DNA of 64,000 nucleotides from Deltaproteobacteria bacterium (lineage in GTDB: Bacteria > UBA10199 > JACPAL01 > GCA-016699445). Positions 9,243 to 19,092 of this stretch are shown in pieces. Position 1 is the stretch's first letter, and the number at the start of each line of letters is the position of its first letter. Where the stretch lies: positions 620,001 to 684,000 of the forward strand of contig CP064976.1 of NCBI GenBank assembly GCA_016699445.1, in the 5' to 3' direction. The notes under the pieces are model-generated. The model made no database searches and had not been told where the DNA came from. It saw only the letters and a list, made by a program, of their open reading frames with translations. The position numbers and the translations under genes are program-made.

Positions 9243-10895
9243 CTAAGGCTTCTTCCGGCAATTAGCCGTCGCCGGCTCTGTATTATCTATGTGCATGTCG
9301 GCCCGACAACTCATCGGTCCACCCTGAGAAGCATCTAAAATAGTAGAGATCTGTTTGCCAGAAGGGGGATAGACAAAAGTTACCGTATATTTCCCGTCAG
9401 GAAGCGATTGTTGAAAGGAAGTCTCAGATTTCGAAATAAAGTTTGGAATAGAAACTTCCGCAAAAGGATCGGCGCTGAAGTAGACTGGAACCATTTTGAT
9501 TTCAGGAAGTGTTATTTGAAGTATCTGATCATGATCCTTGGGATTGAGAATAACTTTTGCCTCTTGAGTTTTATATCCTTTTTTAGAACTCGTTAAAGTA
9601 ATTGGAATATTAAAAGGGATATCGAAGAGTGATGCAGGTGTAGTTTTTACAATAGTTGTATCCGCATATTGAATTTTAGTTAAAGCTTCAGATGGTATCG
9701 TACTGATTTGAAGCGATCCCTTAGTACGAGTAATTGGAGGAAGCTGTATGGAACTATTACGTTCCTTCTTTACAAGCAGGGGTATGCTGACCAAGCCCAC
9801 CGAGAATAGAGCCACCATAGCCATTGCCAGCTTTAATATCGAATATCTCTTTTTGGGTGAGTTTATCTGACTCAATACGGAGATTTGCCCCGTTTCATCC
9901 AAGATCTGAGAAGAAGGTGATGGTATCCAATTCTCAGCTTCTTGTCGGTAGGCACTGGCTTCCATCATTTGATGCAATTGAAGTCCTTGAAGATAAGCCC
10001 TTACGCTCTGACGATTAAATTCGAGATGTTGATCGGAGACATAGTCTTGGATGTCTTTTTGAAAGACGCTTAAATCCGAATACCGGTGTTGTGGATCTAC
10101 ACTAAGAAGTTTTTTGAGAATTTTTGTTTGCTGCTTATTCGACGTGTCAGGAATAGTGACAGATCCATTCCGAGCCATTTCATATATTTTTGATTCTTGG
10201 GAATCGTCGTATGCCGGTCTTCCAAGCAGGAGTTCATAAAAAACGAGTCCCAATGAGAAGATGTCAGAGCGATGATCAATAGCATGCCCATGAGCTTGTT
10301 CCGGAGACATGTATCGAAACTTGCCTTTGATCTGTCCGACTTGCGTGACATCGGATTGGAGGACCGACTTTGCTATGCCAAAATCAGAGAGCTTAACCTG
10401 GCCTTCTTTGGAGATGAGAATATTGGATGGTGAAACATCTCGATGAACAATACTCAGAGGCTTACCAGTATCAGAACAGCGCTCATGAGTATGTTTCAAT
10501 GCCTCGGCAAGTTCTAAGATCATGAAGCAAGCAACCGAAACGGGCATCGCTTCTTGCTTTTGTCTCAACTCTTTTAAGATTCCACGAAGCTCCATTCCTT
10601 CTACATATTCCATCACCAGGTAAGGATTTTGCGCCTCGAAATTGAAATCATAGATATCGACGATGTTAGGATGTTTGAGGGTTACATGAATTTTTGCTTC
10701 GTCGCTAAGAGCGCGCTGATAATCTTCAGAGGTAACTTTATCGGGAGTCAGTATTTTGATGGCGACAATTTTTTCGAATCCATGACCGCCATGGGCTTTG
10801 CCGACCCAAACTTCGGCCATGCCTCCGCGACCGATCCGCTTTATGAGAGCATAGCGTCCTAAAAATATTTCTTTGTTCGCGCGTAGTGGTTCCAA
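9243..10895 (-). CDS. Membrane-anchored Ser/Thr protein kinase with PEGA tail
   Basis: 550 residues. The N-terminal kinase domain (about 12-275) has the glycine loop IGRGGMAEV, the VAIKIL lysine, catalytic HRDVSPSNIL, DFGIAKS, and SPEQAHG of the activation segment. One membrane segment follows near residue 350 (LAMAMVALFSVGLVSIPLLV). The outer part contains a PEGA-like domain (GSLQISTIPSEALTKI) and four cysteines near the end. This is the layout of myxobacterial-type kinases that sense envelope signals. It is transcribed divergently from the type IV secretion operon across a 159-base spacer. Confidence 0.9.
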   Translation of the reverse strand: MEPLRANKEIFLGRYALIKRIGRGGMAEVWVGKAHGGHGFEKIVAIKILTPDKVTSEDYQRALSDEAKIHVTLKHPNIVDIYDFNFEAQNPYLVMEYVEGMELRGILKELRQKQEAMPVSVACFMILELAEALKHTHERCSDTGKPLSIVHRDVSPSNILISKEGQVKLSDFGIAKSVLQSDVTQVGQIKGKFRYMSPEQAHGHAIDHRSDIFSLGLVFYELLLGRPAYDDSQESKIYEMARNGSVTIPDTSNKQQTKILKKLLSVDPQHRYSDLSVFQKDIQDYVSDQHLEFNRQSVRAYLQGLQLHQMMEASAYRQEAENWIPSPSSQILDETGQISVLSQINSPKKRYSILKLAMAMVALFSVGLVSIPLLVKKERNSSIQLPPITRTKGSLQISTIPSEALTKIQYADTTIVKTTPASLFDIPFNIPITLTSSKKGYKTQEAKVILNPKDHDQILQITLPEIKMVPVYFSADPFAEVSIPNFISKSETSFQQSLPDGKYTVTFVYPPSGKQISTILDASQGGPMSCRADMHIDNTEPATANCRKKP

Positions 10896-10918
10896 TAGTT
10901 AACTGTTTCCGTTGTGTG

Positions 10919-10932
10919 TGAAAACGTTTCCA
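10919..10932. promoter_or_regulatory. LacI/CcpA-type operator-like site
   Basis: TGAAAACGTTTCCA fits the degenerate palindrome TGNAANCGNTTNCA used by LacI/GalR-family regulators. It lies in the divergent spacer between the kinase and the virB2-like gene. An identical 14-mer occurs at 41298 and a one-base variant at 63457. No LacI-family gene is in the window, so binding is an inference from the motif. Confidence 0.4.
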
Positions 10933-11030
10933 AGAAAACGCTTCGTAACATTTTTTCGTAATCAAACAATCACAAGCGCTGATTTAACGAGCTTTTTTGC
11001 TTTCCATCAAAGTGGCATGCCCGTTGCTCA

Positions 11031-11052
11031 AGGCTCTCATTACGGAGAGCCT
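11031..11052 (+). promoter_or_regulatory. Hairpin hiding the virB2 Shine-Dalgarno
   Basis: AGGCTCTC (11031-11038) pairs perfectly with GAGAGCCT (11045-11052) around a six-base loop. The only Shine-Dalgarno (GGAGAG, 11044-11049) of the GTG-started gene at 11055 sits in the 3' arm, so the folded RNA should block ribosome entry to the first gene of the secretion operon. There is no U-tract, which argues against a terminator. Confidence 0.55.
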
Positions 11053-11054
11053 AA

Positions 11055-11393
11055 GTGAAAAATAAATTACTCAAATCAGTCACCTTATTTGGGAGTTCAG
11101 CTGCAAGTTTCATGCTGCTGTTTTCTCAAAATTCTTGGGCACAAGGTTTTGGACTTGGCGGGGATCAGATTTCATCCACCGTCAACACGGCTGGGTCCTA
11201 CCTTCAAAAATTGGCTCTCGGTTTTTTCGTCATCCTTCTCATCATCGCCGGTGTGAGAGTGGCTCTCGATCCGGAACATCGATCCGGTCTGAGTGTTGTT
11301 TGGGGATGCATCATTGGAATCGCCATTACCGTCTTAGCCCCTGTCATTGTTCAGGTGGTGCAGGGATGGTCTGGCGGAATCATGGGATACTGA
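11055..11393 (+). CDS. virB2: VirB2/TrbC-like major pilin
   Basis: 112 residues with a long signal sequence ending near SWAQG, then two hydrophobic segments (LALGFFVILLIIAGVRVAL and VVWGCIIGIAITVLAPVIVQ). This is the size and topology of TrbC/VirB2 pilins. The start is GTG with GGAGAG seven bases upstream, inside a hairpin. It is followed after three bases by the VirB3-like gene and is the first gene of the secretion operon. Pilin subunits build the conjugative pilus. Confidence 0.8.
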   Translation: MKNKLLKSVTLFGSSAASFMLLFSQNSWAQGFGLGGDQISSTVNTAGSYLQKLALGFFVILLIIAGVRVALDPEHRSGLSVVWGCIIGIAITVLAPVIVQVVQGWSGGIMGY

Positions 11394-11396
11394 TTC

Positions 11397-11672
11397 ATGG
11401 CGATGACCCACTACAAGATGATTTCTACAAAAGCTCAGTGGCTCGGCATCGATTTCGTGGATGCTGTATTCATTATTATTGCGTTCGCCGTAATCAACCT
11501 CATCACGTCCACTCTTCTTTTCGATCTAGTTTTTTGCACCTGTCTCTACATTGCCATTCGAGTTCTGAAGGCAACGAAGCCGGAGCGATGGTTTATCAAT
11601 AGTGTCAGGTATTATTTTAAGTCTCCTTATTACCAGGCGGGCTCATCGGGAGAAAAGCATGCAAAAGGCTAA
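11397..11672 (+). CDS. virB3: VirB3/TrbD-like inner-membrane protein
   Basis: 91 residues with a paired hydrophobic region (FVDAVFIIIAFAVINLITSTLLFDLVFCTCL, given here in overlapping parts: FVDAVFIIIAFAVINLI and TSTLLFDLVFCTCLYIAI) and a short basic end. Size, topology and position between the pilin and the VirB4 ATPase identify it as VirB3/TrbD. It overlaps virB4 by 14 bases. VirB3 sits with VirB4 at the inner membrane and helps pilus assembly. Confidence 0.75.
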   Translation: MAMTHYKMISTKAQWLGIDFVDAVFIIIAFAVINLITSTLLFDLVFCTCLYIAIRVLKATKPERWFINSVRYYFKSPYYQAGSSGEKHAKG

Positions 11673-14112
11673 AGTAGAATCCCAAGCCGTAGCCAAACTC
11701 TTGCCATATTGGAAGATGGTCGGAGACCATCTTATCCATGTGGATGGTTGCGTGACAGGAGGCTTAGAGCTTCAAGGTCTTTCCCTGGAATGTCTCTCCC
11801 CTGAACTATTGGAGAGACTCAATAGCCAGATAAAACTTTTTCTACATGCCCTCCCGACGGATGCCGATATCCAATTCATCTATCAGGTGAGACCATTCTC
11901 ACCTTTGTTGAATCAGTTTCGGAAAGAGACGGAAGAAGGGCCAGAGGGATTTCAATTCATTTGGAAAGAAAAAAGCGATTATTATGAGTCGCAAAGTAAT
12001 ATCTGGCATACGCGTCTTTATCTTTTTCTCACTCTTAAGAAGGAAGAGAAGAAGAACAAGAAAAGCTTCTTTAAGGCATTACGCCAGTCCTTTCAAAATA
12101 CTCGCGTTGTTCATGCTTCGAAAGTGAATGTTCAATGGGAAGAGAGTCGTTTGAGGCAGATTCATCAAGCCATGTCGTCTCTTAAAACAGCGCTCTCCTA
12201 TCTAGAGATTCCAACTAAAGAACTGACTCAAAGACAAGTCATTCACCTTCTTTATGAGTCTATGAATCCCAATCGTTCGGAAACGATACCTTTAGACCAA
12301 TATGCAGAATCCTCCTCCTGGCCTGTGACACGAACCTTGAGAGAGGAGATTTCTTTTTCAAATCTGCAAGCCAATCCGCGCGAAATGATCTTGGATGACA
12401 AAATTCACAGAGTCATGACCCTCAAGGATATTCCTCAGATGCAATATCCTGGAATTGTAAACCGACTTCTTTCAATTCGGGAATTTCCTTTTAACATCTC
12501 AGTCGGGATTAAACAGGCCGATCCGCAGAAAACGCTCGCAGTTCTCAAGCGTTCGGAAACCATGCAGTCAAACCTGCAAAAAGGAAGAGGACGAAATTAT
12601 GAAGCAGAACAAAACCAAAACGTCATTTCAGATGTTATCCAGTCCCTTGTTCGTGGAGAGACTAAGGTCTTTCAACTCTCCTTCTCAATTCATTATTGGG
12701 GACGAAACCGACAAGAACTCCAGAATGTGGAAGCTAGGCTTCGTCAGGAAATTCACCAAATGGGTGAAGCCAAAGAATTAAGGGAAGAGTTCAGCTACCC
12801 TGAAATTTTTGTGGCCACTCTTCCTGGAGTTGCTCATGAAAACTACCGCGTTCTCAATACCATTACACCCCAGACGCTTTCGCTTCTTCCTATCTATCAA
12901 AACAGCCGTGGTTCAGCGAGGCCTGTAGCCCTATTCAAGAATCGTACAGATGAGCTCGTTGGTGTTGATCCCTTCAACCCAAAGCTCTCGGCTTTTAACG
13001 CCATCATCTTTGGGCCAACCGGAAGAGGTAAAAGCTTCTTGGCTCAGTATCTTTTGCTTCAATATCTTCGAATAAATCCTCATGTCTTCATCGTCGATAT
13101 CGGTGGCTCTTATCGCCGATTCACTTCTCTTGTTGGTGGAGAATATATCGAGCTGAAACAAGATCAAAACATCTCACTCAATCCATTCCTGCCTCGTTCA
13201 GGTGTTCCGGAACCGGAGTTGATTGGTTTCTTAGCCGGTATTGTCGAGAGAATGGTTAAAAATGAGGGTGAGAGTCATCTCGATAAAGTAGCTCAACATC
13301 TCATCCGTGAATGCATTCAATCTCTCTATGCGCAATCAAAGCATCCTCTCAATCTAGAGGGTCTGCGATTTTTGATGATTGAGAAGTCGAAATCAACACT
13401 CGACTCAGATGACGAGACTATCCTTAAGACTCTTTCGAAGAGATTGGCTCTATGGACAGAAGGTGAAGGGAGAAATCTTTTCATCGGAGAAAGGTCTATC
13501 TCCCTTTCTTCACCTGTCATCACGATTGATCTGGCAGGTCTCTCTTCCAATAAAGAGCTTCAAGGAATTACGATTCAAATCCTGACCGGACTCATCTGGA
13601 ATCAGGTTAAAAATATTCCAGGACCCAAGCTAATCCTTTTTGACGAAGTCTGGCAGCATCTCAAGGATCCAACGGCTTCTCGGTTGATCGATCAGCTTTA
13701 TCGTACCGCTAGGAAACATTATGCCTCGGTGGTTTCCATTTCTCAACAGCTAGAGGATTTCCTCTCTGAAGAGGTCAAGACCAGTATTGTCGCTAATAGT
13801 GCCACTCGTTTCATTCTTCGGACCGATCGTGAACTCACACAGCTCAAGAATGTCTTTCAACTTAACGATGCCGAACTTCAATTGATCCAAGGCCTCAGCA
13901 TGAGACGAGGCTATTTCTCCGAAGTATTCGGGATGATCGGTGATGACCACATGGTGCTTCGGATTGAACCCTCTTCTTCGGAATATTGGCTTTGTACGAC
14001 CCATCCAGAAGATCTTTTGGTGGAACAAAAATATAAGGACAAAAATCCTGACGCCACTCTCCAAGAAAGAATCCAAGCCTTAGTCAAAGATTATCCAAAG
14101 GGGGCAGCATGA
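11659..14112 (+). CDS. virB4: VirB4/TrbE-family conjugation ATPase
   Basis: 817 residues from the ATG at 11659, chosen over an in-frame start 57 bases upstream because GGGAG lies just before it. Walker A GPTGRGKS is near residue 452 and Walker B KLILFDEVW near residue 657, with an SISQQLEDF motif after it as in VirB4 proteins. VirB4 is the energy-supplying ATPase of the type IV secretion machine and is required for pilus production. It is full length and intact. Confidence 0.92.
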   Translation: MQKAKVESQAVAKLLPYWKMVGDHLIHVDGCVTGGLELQGLSLECLSPELLERLNSQIKLFLHALPTDADIQFIYQVRPFSPLLNQFRKETEEGPEGFQFIWKEKSDYYESQSNIWHTRLYLFLTLKKEEKKNKKSFFKALRQSFQNTRVVHASKVNVQWEESRLRQIHQAMSSLKTALSYLEIPTKELTQRQVIHLLYESMNPNRSETIPLDQYAESSSWPVTRTLREEISFSNLQANPREMILDDKIHRVMTLKDIPQMQYPGIVNRLLSIREFPFNISVGIKQADPQKTLAVLKRSETMQSNLQKGRGRNYEAEQNQNVISDVIQSLVRGETKVFQLSFSIHYWGRNRQELQNVEARLRQEIHQMGEAKELREEFSYPEIFVATLPGVAHENYRVLNTITPQTLSLLPIYQNSRGSARPVALFKNRTDELVGVDPFNPKLSAFNAIIFGPTGRGKSFLAQYLLLQYLRINPHVFIVDIGGSYRRFTSLVGGEYIELKQDQNISLNPFLPRSGVPEPELIGFLAGIVERMVKNEGESHLDKVAQHLIRECIQSLYAQSKHPLNLEGLRFLMIEKSKSTLDSDDETILKTLSKRLALWTEGEGRNLFIGERSISLSSPVITIDLAGLSSNKELQGITIQILTGLIWNQVKNIPGPKLILFDEVWQHLKDPTASRLIDQLYRTARKHYASVVSISQQLEDFLSEEVKTSIVANSATRFILRTDRELTQLKNVFQLNDAELQLIQGLSMRRGYFSEVFGMIGDDHMVLRIEPSSSEYWLCTTHPEDLLVEQKYKDKNPDATLQERIQALVKDYPKGAA

Positions 14113-14830
14113 AAAAATTAAAACGATGGATCATCGGCATTTCCATTCTGGCGCCGACGACAGCCCTGCCTTTATGGGCATCGGTGATTCGAGCGACCTT
14201 CTCTTAGGCAAGATACTGGCTGAAATGAGCATTCACACCACTACCTTGAAGAGCATGCTTCAAGGTGTGGATTTTGCCAATGCTCTCCAGACAGAAGTTC
14301 GTCGCGGTATCGATGATCCGCTGGAACTTGTGGCTGAAGGTCTGCCAGAGCGTGATGCACAAATCCTCAACGAATGGCGCTCTGTCGGACCTAACAATCT
14401 ACCCATTATCGGTAAGGTCCCATCTCTCGATGATCTTAAATCCACGGTTGAACATACATGGGGTCCGATTCCTCGGACCGCGATGGGAAAATCACTGAGC
14501 ATGAAAGATTACCAGGCAATGTATTCTTTAAGACAAGCCTCTTCGATTTCCGGTGAGTCTTCCGGTTATTTCGAAATGGGACAACAAATCTTGGATGATT
14601 TGGAGGGAGCTCATGAAGGTAAAGCAACTATTCGCAATGCACAAAGTACTGCTGTTCAGGTACAGCAATTATCCCAAATCGAAGCCAACCAAGGTCTTCA
14701 GATTTCTCTTCAGGCGCAGGAACTTCTCGCAGGGAATGAAACGCATAAGGGCCTGCAACAATTCAACGACGCTTATCTCCAAATGCTCGAAAATGGTTTC
14801 GCGAGCCTTACACCGATGGGACCCCGATGA
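14109..14830 (+). CDS. virB5: VirB5/TrbJ-like secreted protein (frameshifted)
   Basis: A start at 14109 (ATGA overlap with virB4) gives a signal peptide, MKKLKRWIIGISILAPTTA, whose frame stops near 14207. From about 14175 another frame continues GDSSDLLLGKILAEMSIHTT to 14830, and one missing base joins the two. The mature part is helical and Gln-rich (VQVQQLSQIEANQGLQISL), as in VirB5/TrbJ. It ends with an ATGA overlap to the VirB6-like gene. The family call rests on order, signal peptide and helical C-terminus rather than a unique motif. Confidence 0.65.
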
Positions 14831-15879
14831 ATCCTCTTCTCCAAATGACGGATACCCCGACGATGACGGTCGCGAAGTGGGGAATGGTGACGATTTGTTT
14901 CACTTTGGGGATCTTAAGGCAGATTTCTTCTGAGGCTCTTGATGGTGAATTGAGGCTGCAATGGGGACATCTTTTGATGAGACTTCTCTTTGTCATCTTA
15001 CTCATTCAAAGCGCGGGAGCCATTCAGGGATCTATTTGGGGAGCCGCTAAATCCATTGGGGATGGTTTACTCCCTGGCCCCACTCTTTGGGACATGAATG
15101 TCGCCATCCAGCAAAAAATAGAAACAATGAAGGAAGAAAGAGCCCTGCCTCAGGAAGAAGAAACGTCTCTCTCCGATATGAGTCCTACCAAGTGGCCTGC
15201 TAAAATGATGAATGTAGTATTTGGAACGATGCTTCAAGGTTTGGAGCAGATAGCCCTGTCGCTCTTCTTCATCCTCTATAAGTTCCTTCAATCGGCACAA
15301 AATTGCGTCATGATGTTCCTGGCCGGGATGGTTCCTTTTGTCTTTCCTCCTTCAATCATTCCAGGAGTCAATAGTTGGGCTTCTTGGCTCAAGATGGTGA
15401 TCTCGGTAGCGCTTTGGCCTGTGGTCGCCGGCTTCTTGATCAAAGGTCAGATGGTGGCAGCTGCCGGTTGGTTTGCGGGTCCTGCTGGTGCTTCTAGCGG
15501 AGGACTTGAAGGCGCGATGAGCGGAGACGTGAAAAATCTTTTCCTCAACATGGATAGCTTAGGCATGTTTGCGGAAGCTGTCGTGTACGGATTCATGATC
15601 CTTTCATCACCTTTCATCTCATCAGCCCTTGTATATGGGAGTGCCAATGCTCTCAGTACAGGAGCCTCCCTTATAATGGCTGGAAGTGTGAGCCAGCTTC
15701 ATCGAGGCTTGCAGTCATCCTCCATGGGGCCTGCTTCTTATTCCCATGAGAAGATTGGTGGGTCTTCATCTGGATCCGGAGATCAAAATCAATGGAACCA
15801 GCAGGCAAGACCTAGTCAGGGAAGTGGTTCGGACATCTCTCACAGTGCCCGTTATCTTGAAGGGAGAAAGACTTCATGA
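14827..15879 (+). CDS. virB6: VirB6/TrbL-like polytopic membrane protein
   Basis: 350 residues with at least five hydrophobic segments (for example HLLMRLLFVILLIQSAGAI, LFFILYKFLQSAQNCVMMFLA, MVISVALWPVVAGFLI) and a long hydrophilic Ser/Gly/Gln-rich tail. Length, topology and its place between VirB5-like and VirB8-like genes fit VirB6/TrbL, the inner-membrane channel component. Four-base overlaps with both neighbours show tight coupling. Confidence 0.8.
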   Translation: MNPLLQMTDTPTMTVAKWGMVTICFTLGILRQISSEALDGELRLQWGHLLMRLLFVILLIQSAGAIQGSIWGAAKSIGDGLLPGPTLWDMNVAIQQKIETMKEERALPQEEETSLSDMSPTKWPAKMMNVVFGTMLQGLEQIALSLFFILYKFLQSAQNCVMMFLAGMVPFVFPPSIIPGVNSWASWLKMVISVALWPVVAGFLIKGQMVAAAGWFAGPAGASSGGLEGAMSGDVKNLFLNMDSLGMFAEAVVYGFMILSSPFISSALVYGSANALSTGASLIMAGSVSQLHRGLQSSSMGPASYSHEKIGGSSSGSGDQNQWNQQARPSQGSGSDISHSARYLEGRKTS

Positions 15880-16597
15880 TTTCGGGAGTAAGATCATTCA
15901 TCAGCAAAGTATGTCCGCCCCAGCAAATGCCTTCAGGAGAGCTATGGGCTTATTGGGTGGCCCATGCTGAAACACTTCGTTGGGTTTTGTTTGTCCTGAC
16001 TCTTGCGGTCATTCTTCTCACTTTTGTTTCTCTCAATGCGATGAGAAAACCTCCCATTGTCATTCGAGTGGATGAAGTTGGGCATGCTGAAATTATCCGA
16101 GACTTGCCTACCAATAACGCCCCTTCAGATGTCGAGATTACAGCTTTTTCAAAGGACTTCCTACGTTCCTACATAGAACTTAACAGTCTTACAGTTCAAA
16201 AAGATCTGACTCGCGCACTCAATATGATGACCAAGAAGTATCAAACGGCCCACTTGATGGAACTGAAAGACGAAAGTTCCTCTCAAAAATCATTCAAGCC
16301 AATATTCAAACTCAAATGGAGATCAAAGATCTTGCGATGACCACACGATCACTCACGAAAGTTTATCTGGATGTGAGAGGAATTACTTCCACAACGCCTT
16401 TAGAAGATCCGAATGCTCCTGCTTCACGCTACGGCTTCATTGCCAAACTGACATTGGTTTTTGTGCCTCGTACCGAAAGAACTCCCAATGGCTTGCTCGT
16501 CGATGATTATCGCCAACAAATTGTTCCTCTGGAAGAGCTCCTAGGCGCTCAAAAGGTCCTGCCAAAGAGTGCGCCACAACAGGGGGAGAAAGAATGA
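15876..16597 (+). CDS. virB8: VirB8/TrbF-like protein (frameshifted)
   Basis: The first part has a cytoplasmic start, one membrane segment (WVLFVLTLAVILLTFVSL), then a periplasmic domain (ITAFSKDFLRSYIELNS). It loses frame near 16275 and the domain continues in another frame as FLSKIIQANIQTQMEIKDLA through YGFIAKLTLVFVPRTERTPNGLLVDDYRQ. One missing A in AAAG at about 16273-16276 explains it. The joined product of about 240 residues has the VirB8 layout. VirB8 is an essential bridge between inner-membrane and core-complex parts. Confidence 0.75.
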
Positions 16598-17373
16598 ATC
16601 GTCTCCTTATCCTCCTTATGTTGGTCTCGCTACCGCTAGAAGCTGCAGATCATTATCTCCAACGTGGTACGAACACAAAGCTCAAAGTAACCATAGATAT
16701 GGAGAAAGGCAGCATGTTGATGCTGCCAAAAACTCCTCGAGCAGTTACCGGCAAGACGAGACCCAATTTTCAAGTCGAAGTGTATGGCGATAAACTCATG
16801 GTGACTCCCTTGAAAGTCGGTGCGAGCACCAACCTCTTCATTGATCTAGGAGACAATACCATTGCGGCTATCGAACTCATAGGTGTTCAAGGCGGCGGCG
16901 AGGATTTGATCAATCTCGTTTTTGGAGACTCTCCCAAAAAAGAGGAAAGTAAGTCTTGGAAGAGTCCCGAGATTCCTGCCGATATTCAGTTTCTTTCAGG
17001 TCCTTGGACCATCCAAAAACTAGGCGGGAAAAGCTCTTCTGCTTCCGGGATCGATGTGAAAGTAGATTACATGATGGTGGTGGATGACCGTGTGATTTTA
17101 CACTTTGAATTGTTCAATCGTGGGAAGGAACCTTTTTCTGTTTCTGAAGTCACTCTCCTTATATTGAACCTAGGTGGAGTTTCTGGAAAAACTGTCACTG
17201 AGTCACAAGTTATTCCCACCTCCATTGAAATTAAGGCTTCTACGCTAAGTCACGGTCAAACAAGCTCCGGTATCGTCTTGGCTCCACGAGTATCAATCGA
17301 TCACGATCAGGCATTGAGCCTTCGGATTCTAGACTCAAACTCTCAGGGCCCGGAAGTGAGGTTTCAAATATGA
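16594..17373 (+). CDS. virB9: VirB9/TrbG-like core-complex protein
   Basis: 259 residues with a signal peptide (MNRLLILLMLVSLPLEA) and an all-beta mature part (LMVTPLKVGASTNLFIDLGD). The position directly before the VirB10-like gene, with ATGA overlaps on both sides, fits VirB9/TrbG, which with VirB10 forms the outer-membrane core. The sequence is divergent, so a TraK-like secretin-type relative is an alternative name for the same role. Confidence 0.65.
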   Translation: MNRLLILLMLVSLPLEAADHYLQRGTNTKLKVTIDMEKGSMLMLPKTPRAVTGKTRPNFQVEVYGDKLMVTPLKVGASTNLFIDLGDNTIAAIELIGVQGGGEDLINLVFGDSPKKEESKSWKSPEIPADIQFLSGPWTIQKLGGKSSSASGIDVKVDYMMVVDDRVILHFELFNRGKEPFSVSEVTLLILNLGGVSGKTVTESQVIPTSIEIKASTLSHGQTSSGIVLAPRVSIDHDQALSLRILDSNSQGPEVRFQI

Positions 17374-18230
17374 ATGAAGATATCTTCACTCATTCTATAG
17401 AGCCCGATTCTGAGAATCTTCTCACCACGCCAAGTCCTCGTCTTTCTCGAAGAGTTTGGATCGCTGGTGGAGGGGTAGGCATTTTACTTTTAACTCTCTT
17501 TCTCTGGCCTCACCATGAAGAGCGATCCACTTCTAGGGATCAAGGAGAGCTTACCCGTGTCATCCCGGATGAAGAGATAAAACCTTCTCTTTTGAGTTCT
17601 CTGACAAAAGAAGACGAAAAACCTAAGAAGGCAGAACCCAGCAGTAGACCTTCGACTTCTGTCGCTCCGGTGGCTCCTTCCGGTTCTATGGCTATTTTTA
17701 TTTCAGATAATTCTCAAAGTGGAGGCAGCTCATTAGGTATCCCACTCGGAGCGGAGATTGAGGCCACTATTGAACAAACGGTCAATGCCAACAGTCATGG
17801 AATTCCTATTATCGCTAAGATGACGGGCGATTTTATTCGCGACCAAAAAATCGTCGCTCCACGTGGATCACGACTTTTTGGCGAAACATCCGGGATGGTG
17901 GACAGTCAGTTAGGCATCCATTTTTCAAAAATAGTGTTTCCAAATGGGGAAGACCATCCATTCTCGGGAATGACGACGGTCGAAGGACATCTCAATCGCA
18001 AAGGCGGAAACCGAGGGCTTTCCATTCTTTCGGGAGCTGCTTTGGGATCCACGAGTATCTTTGCACCTCAAGGCGCGGGCTTTGGGGATACTTTTCTACG
18101 CTCTGCTCAACAAGGAGGCATGAATGAGGCTTCCCGAGATTGGAACTATTACAAAGCGATGGAGGCCATGCCTTCCATTAAGATCAGTGCGAACAAAAAG
18201 ATCCATATCTTGGTGGATCGACCTCTATGA
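17370..18230 (+). CDS. virB10: VirB10/TrbI-like core-complex protein
   Basis: 286 residues: a cytoplasmic N-terminus, one membrane segment (VWIAGGGVGILLLTLFLW), a Pro/Ser-rich linker, then the conserved beta-barrel domain (LGIPLGAEIEATIEQTV, IIAKMTGDFIRDQKIVAPRG, LFGETSGMV, LSILSGAALG). VirB10 spans both membranes and couples ATP use to channel opening. It is shorter than the best-known VirB10 proteins because the linker is short. Coupled by four-base overlaps to both neighbours. Confidence 0.85.
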   Translation: MNEDIFTHSIEPDSENLLTTPSPRLSRRVWIAGGGVGILLLTLFLWPHHEERSTSRDQGELTRVIPDEEIKPSLLSSLTKEDEKPKKAEPSSRPSTSVAPVAPSGSMAIFISDNSQSGGSSLGIPLGAEIEATIEQTVNANSHGIPIIAKMTGDFIRDQKIVAPRGSRLFGETSGMVDSQLGIHFSKIVFPNGEDHPFSGMTTVEGHLNRKGGNRGLSILSGAALGSTSIFAPQGAGFGDTFLRSAQQGGMNEASRDWNYYKAMEAMPSIKISANKKIHILVDRPL

Positions 18231-18855
18231 AAATCACAACCATCATACTCAGCATGAGTGTTATTTTGGGCTATATTTTCAATCCAACGCAAGGAATAGC
18301 CAGGGGTCGATTTGCTCTAGGACCGGAAATTGGATTTGTCAGTCAATCCCATACCTCTCCTGCAGGTAATAACCTTGCATGGACCACGGGTATCCCTTTC
18401 GGTTTGGCAGGCGTTTATCAATTCAATGGGGACCTTTCCAATATAGGTTTGGATTATTCGGTCGGATACTCATTCCTTTCTAGGTTGAAAAATAAAGGTA
18501 CGACTATTGGGGCGGTACGGGGACCTATCGAGAGGACTTGGGTGTCTTTCACTGGTTTTCTGGAGGCCGATATTATTTTTCAGGTATTCAATGGAAACCC
18601 TATGCGGGTTTGGATTTCGGCTTTCAATATTTCCGAAGAGGTAACGTAGAGTTCCGGGATCAGTTCAATACTCTTCTGCCGACTCCACCTCATTCCAATC
18701 ATTTCAACTTCAGCATCGTTCCCCAATTCGGCATCGAATACCGACCGACATTCCGTTGGGCCATTGGCTTGGGTCTGAAAACACCTTTGAGTCTTCGATC
18801 ATCCGGAGTGGTTCCGGGAATCATGATCCCACTAACCGTACAAGTCGCATTTTAA
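18227..18855 (+). CDS. Outer-membrane beta-barrel protein of the transfer operon (frameshifted)
   Basis: A signal peptide (MKITTIILSMSVILGYIFN) precedes alternating amphipathic strands (RFALGPEIGFVSQSH). The frame breaks near 18555 and the second frame continues GGRYYFSGIQWKPYAGLDFG to a C-terminal ...LTVQVAF, an outer-membrane-type end with terminal Phe. One missing base joins them, for about 209 residues. It sits at the end of the virB block by ATGA overlap. The role is unknown; an outer-membrane partner of the channel is an inference. Confidence 0.6.
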
Positions 18856-18870
18856 AAAAAGGAGGAAGAT

Positions 18871-19092
18871 ATGCCGAGCAAGAGAAAGCCAGACTGGAAT
18901 GTGTCCACTCCGGTCAAATCAGAAGGTCAGAAAGGTAAGACCTATTGGACCCGTTGCGGGGTCGGTTTCAATAACTCCGATACGGGCAAGGGAGAGTCCA
19001 TATCGATCCGTCTGAAGGTTCAAGCTGCCTCAGGAGATTATGTCCTTTTCCCTTACGAGTCTCCAGATAAAGGGGGTGCAGAAGCTCTCTGA
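18871..19092 (+). CDS. Small conserved-looking protein, unknown
   Basis: 73 residues, preceded by a very strong Shine-Dalgarno (AAAGGAGGAAG). The sequence (KGKTYWTRCGVGFNNSDTGKGESISIRLKVQA) has a beta-strand pattern seen in small single-domain DNA-associated proteins of transfer operons, but I do not recognise the family. Its stop codon lies inside a 16-base palindrome that opens the inverted-repeat region, so it may be regulated from there. Confidence 0.6.
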   Translation: MPSKRKPDWNVSTPVKSEGQKGKTYWTRCGVGFNNSDTGKGESISIRLKVQAASGDYVLFPYESPDKGGAEAL

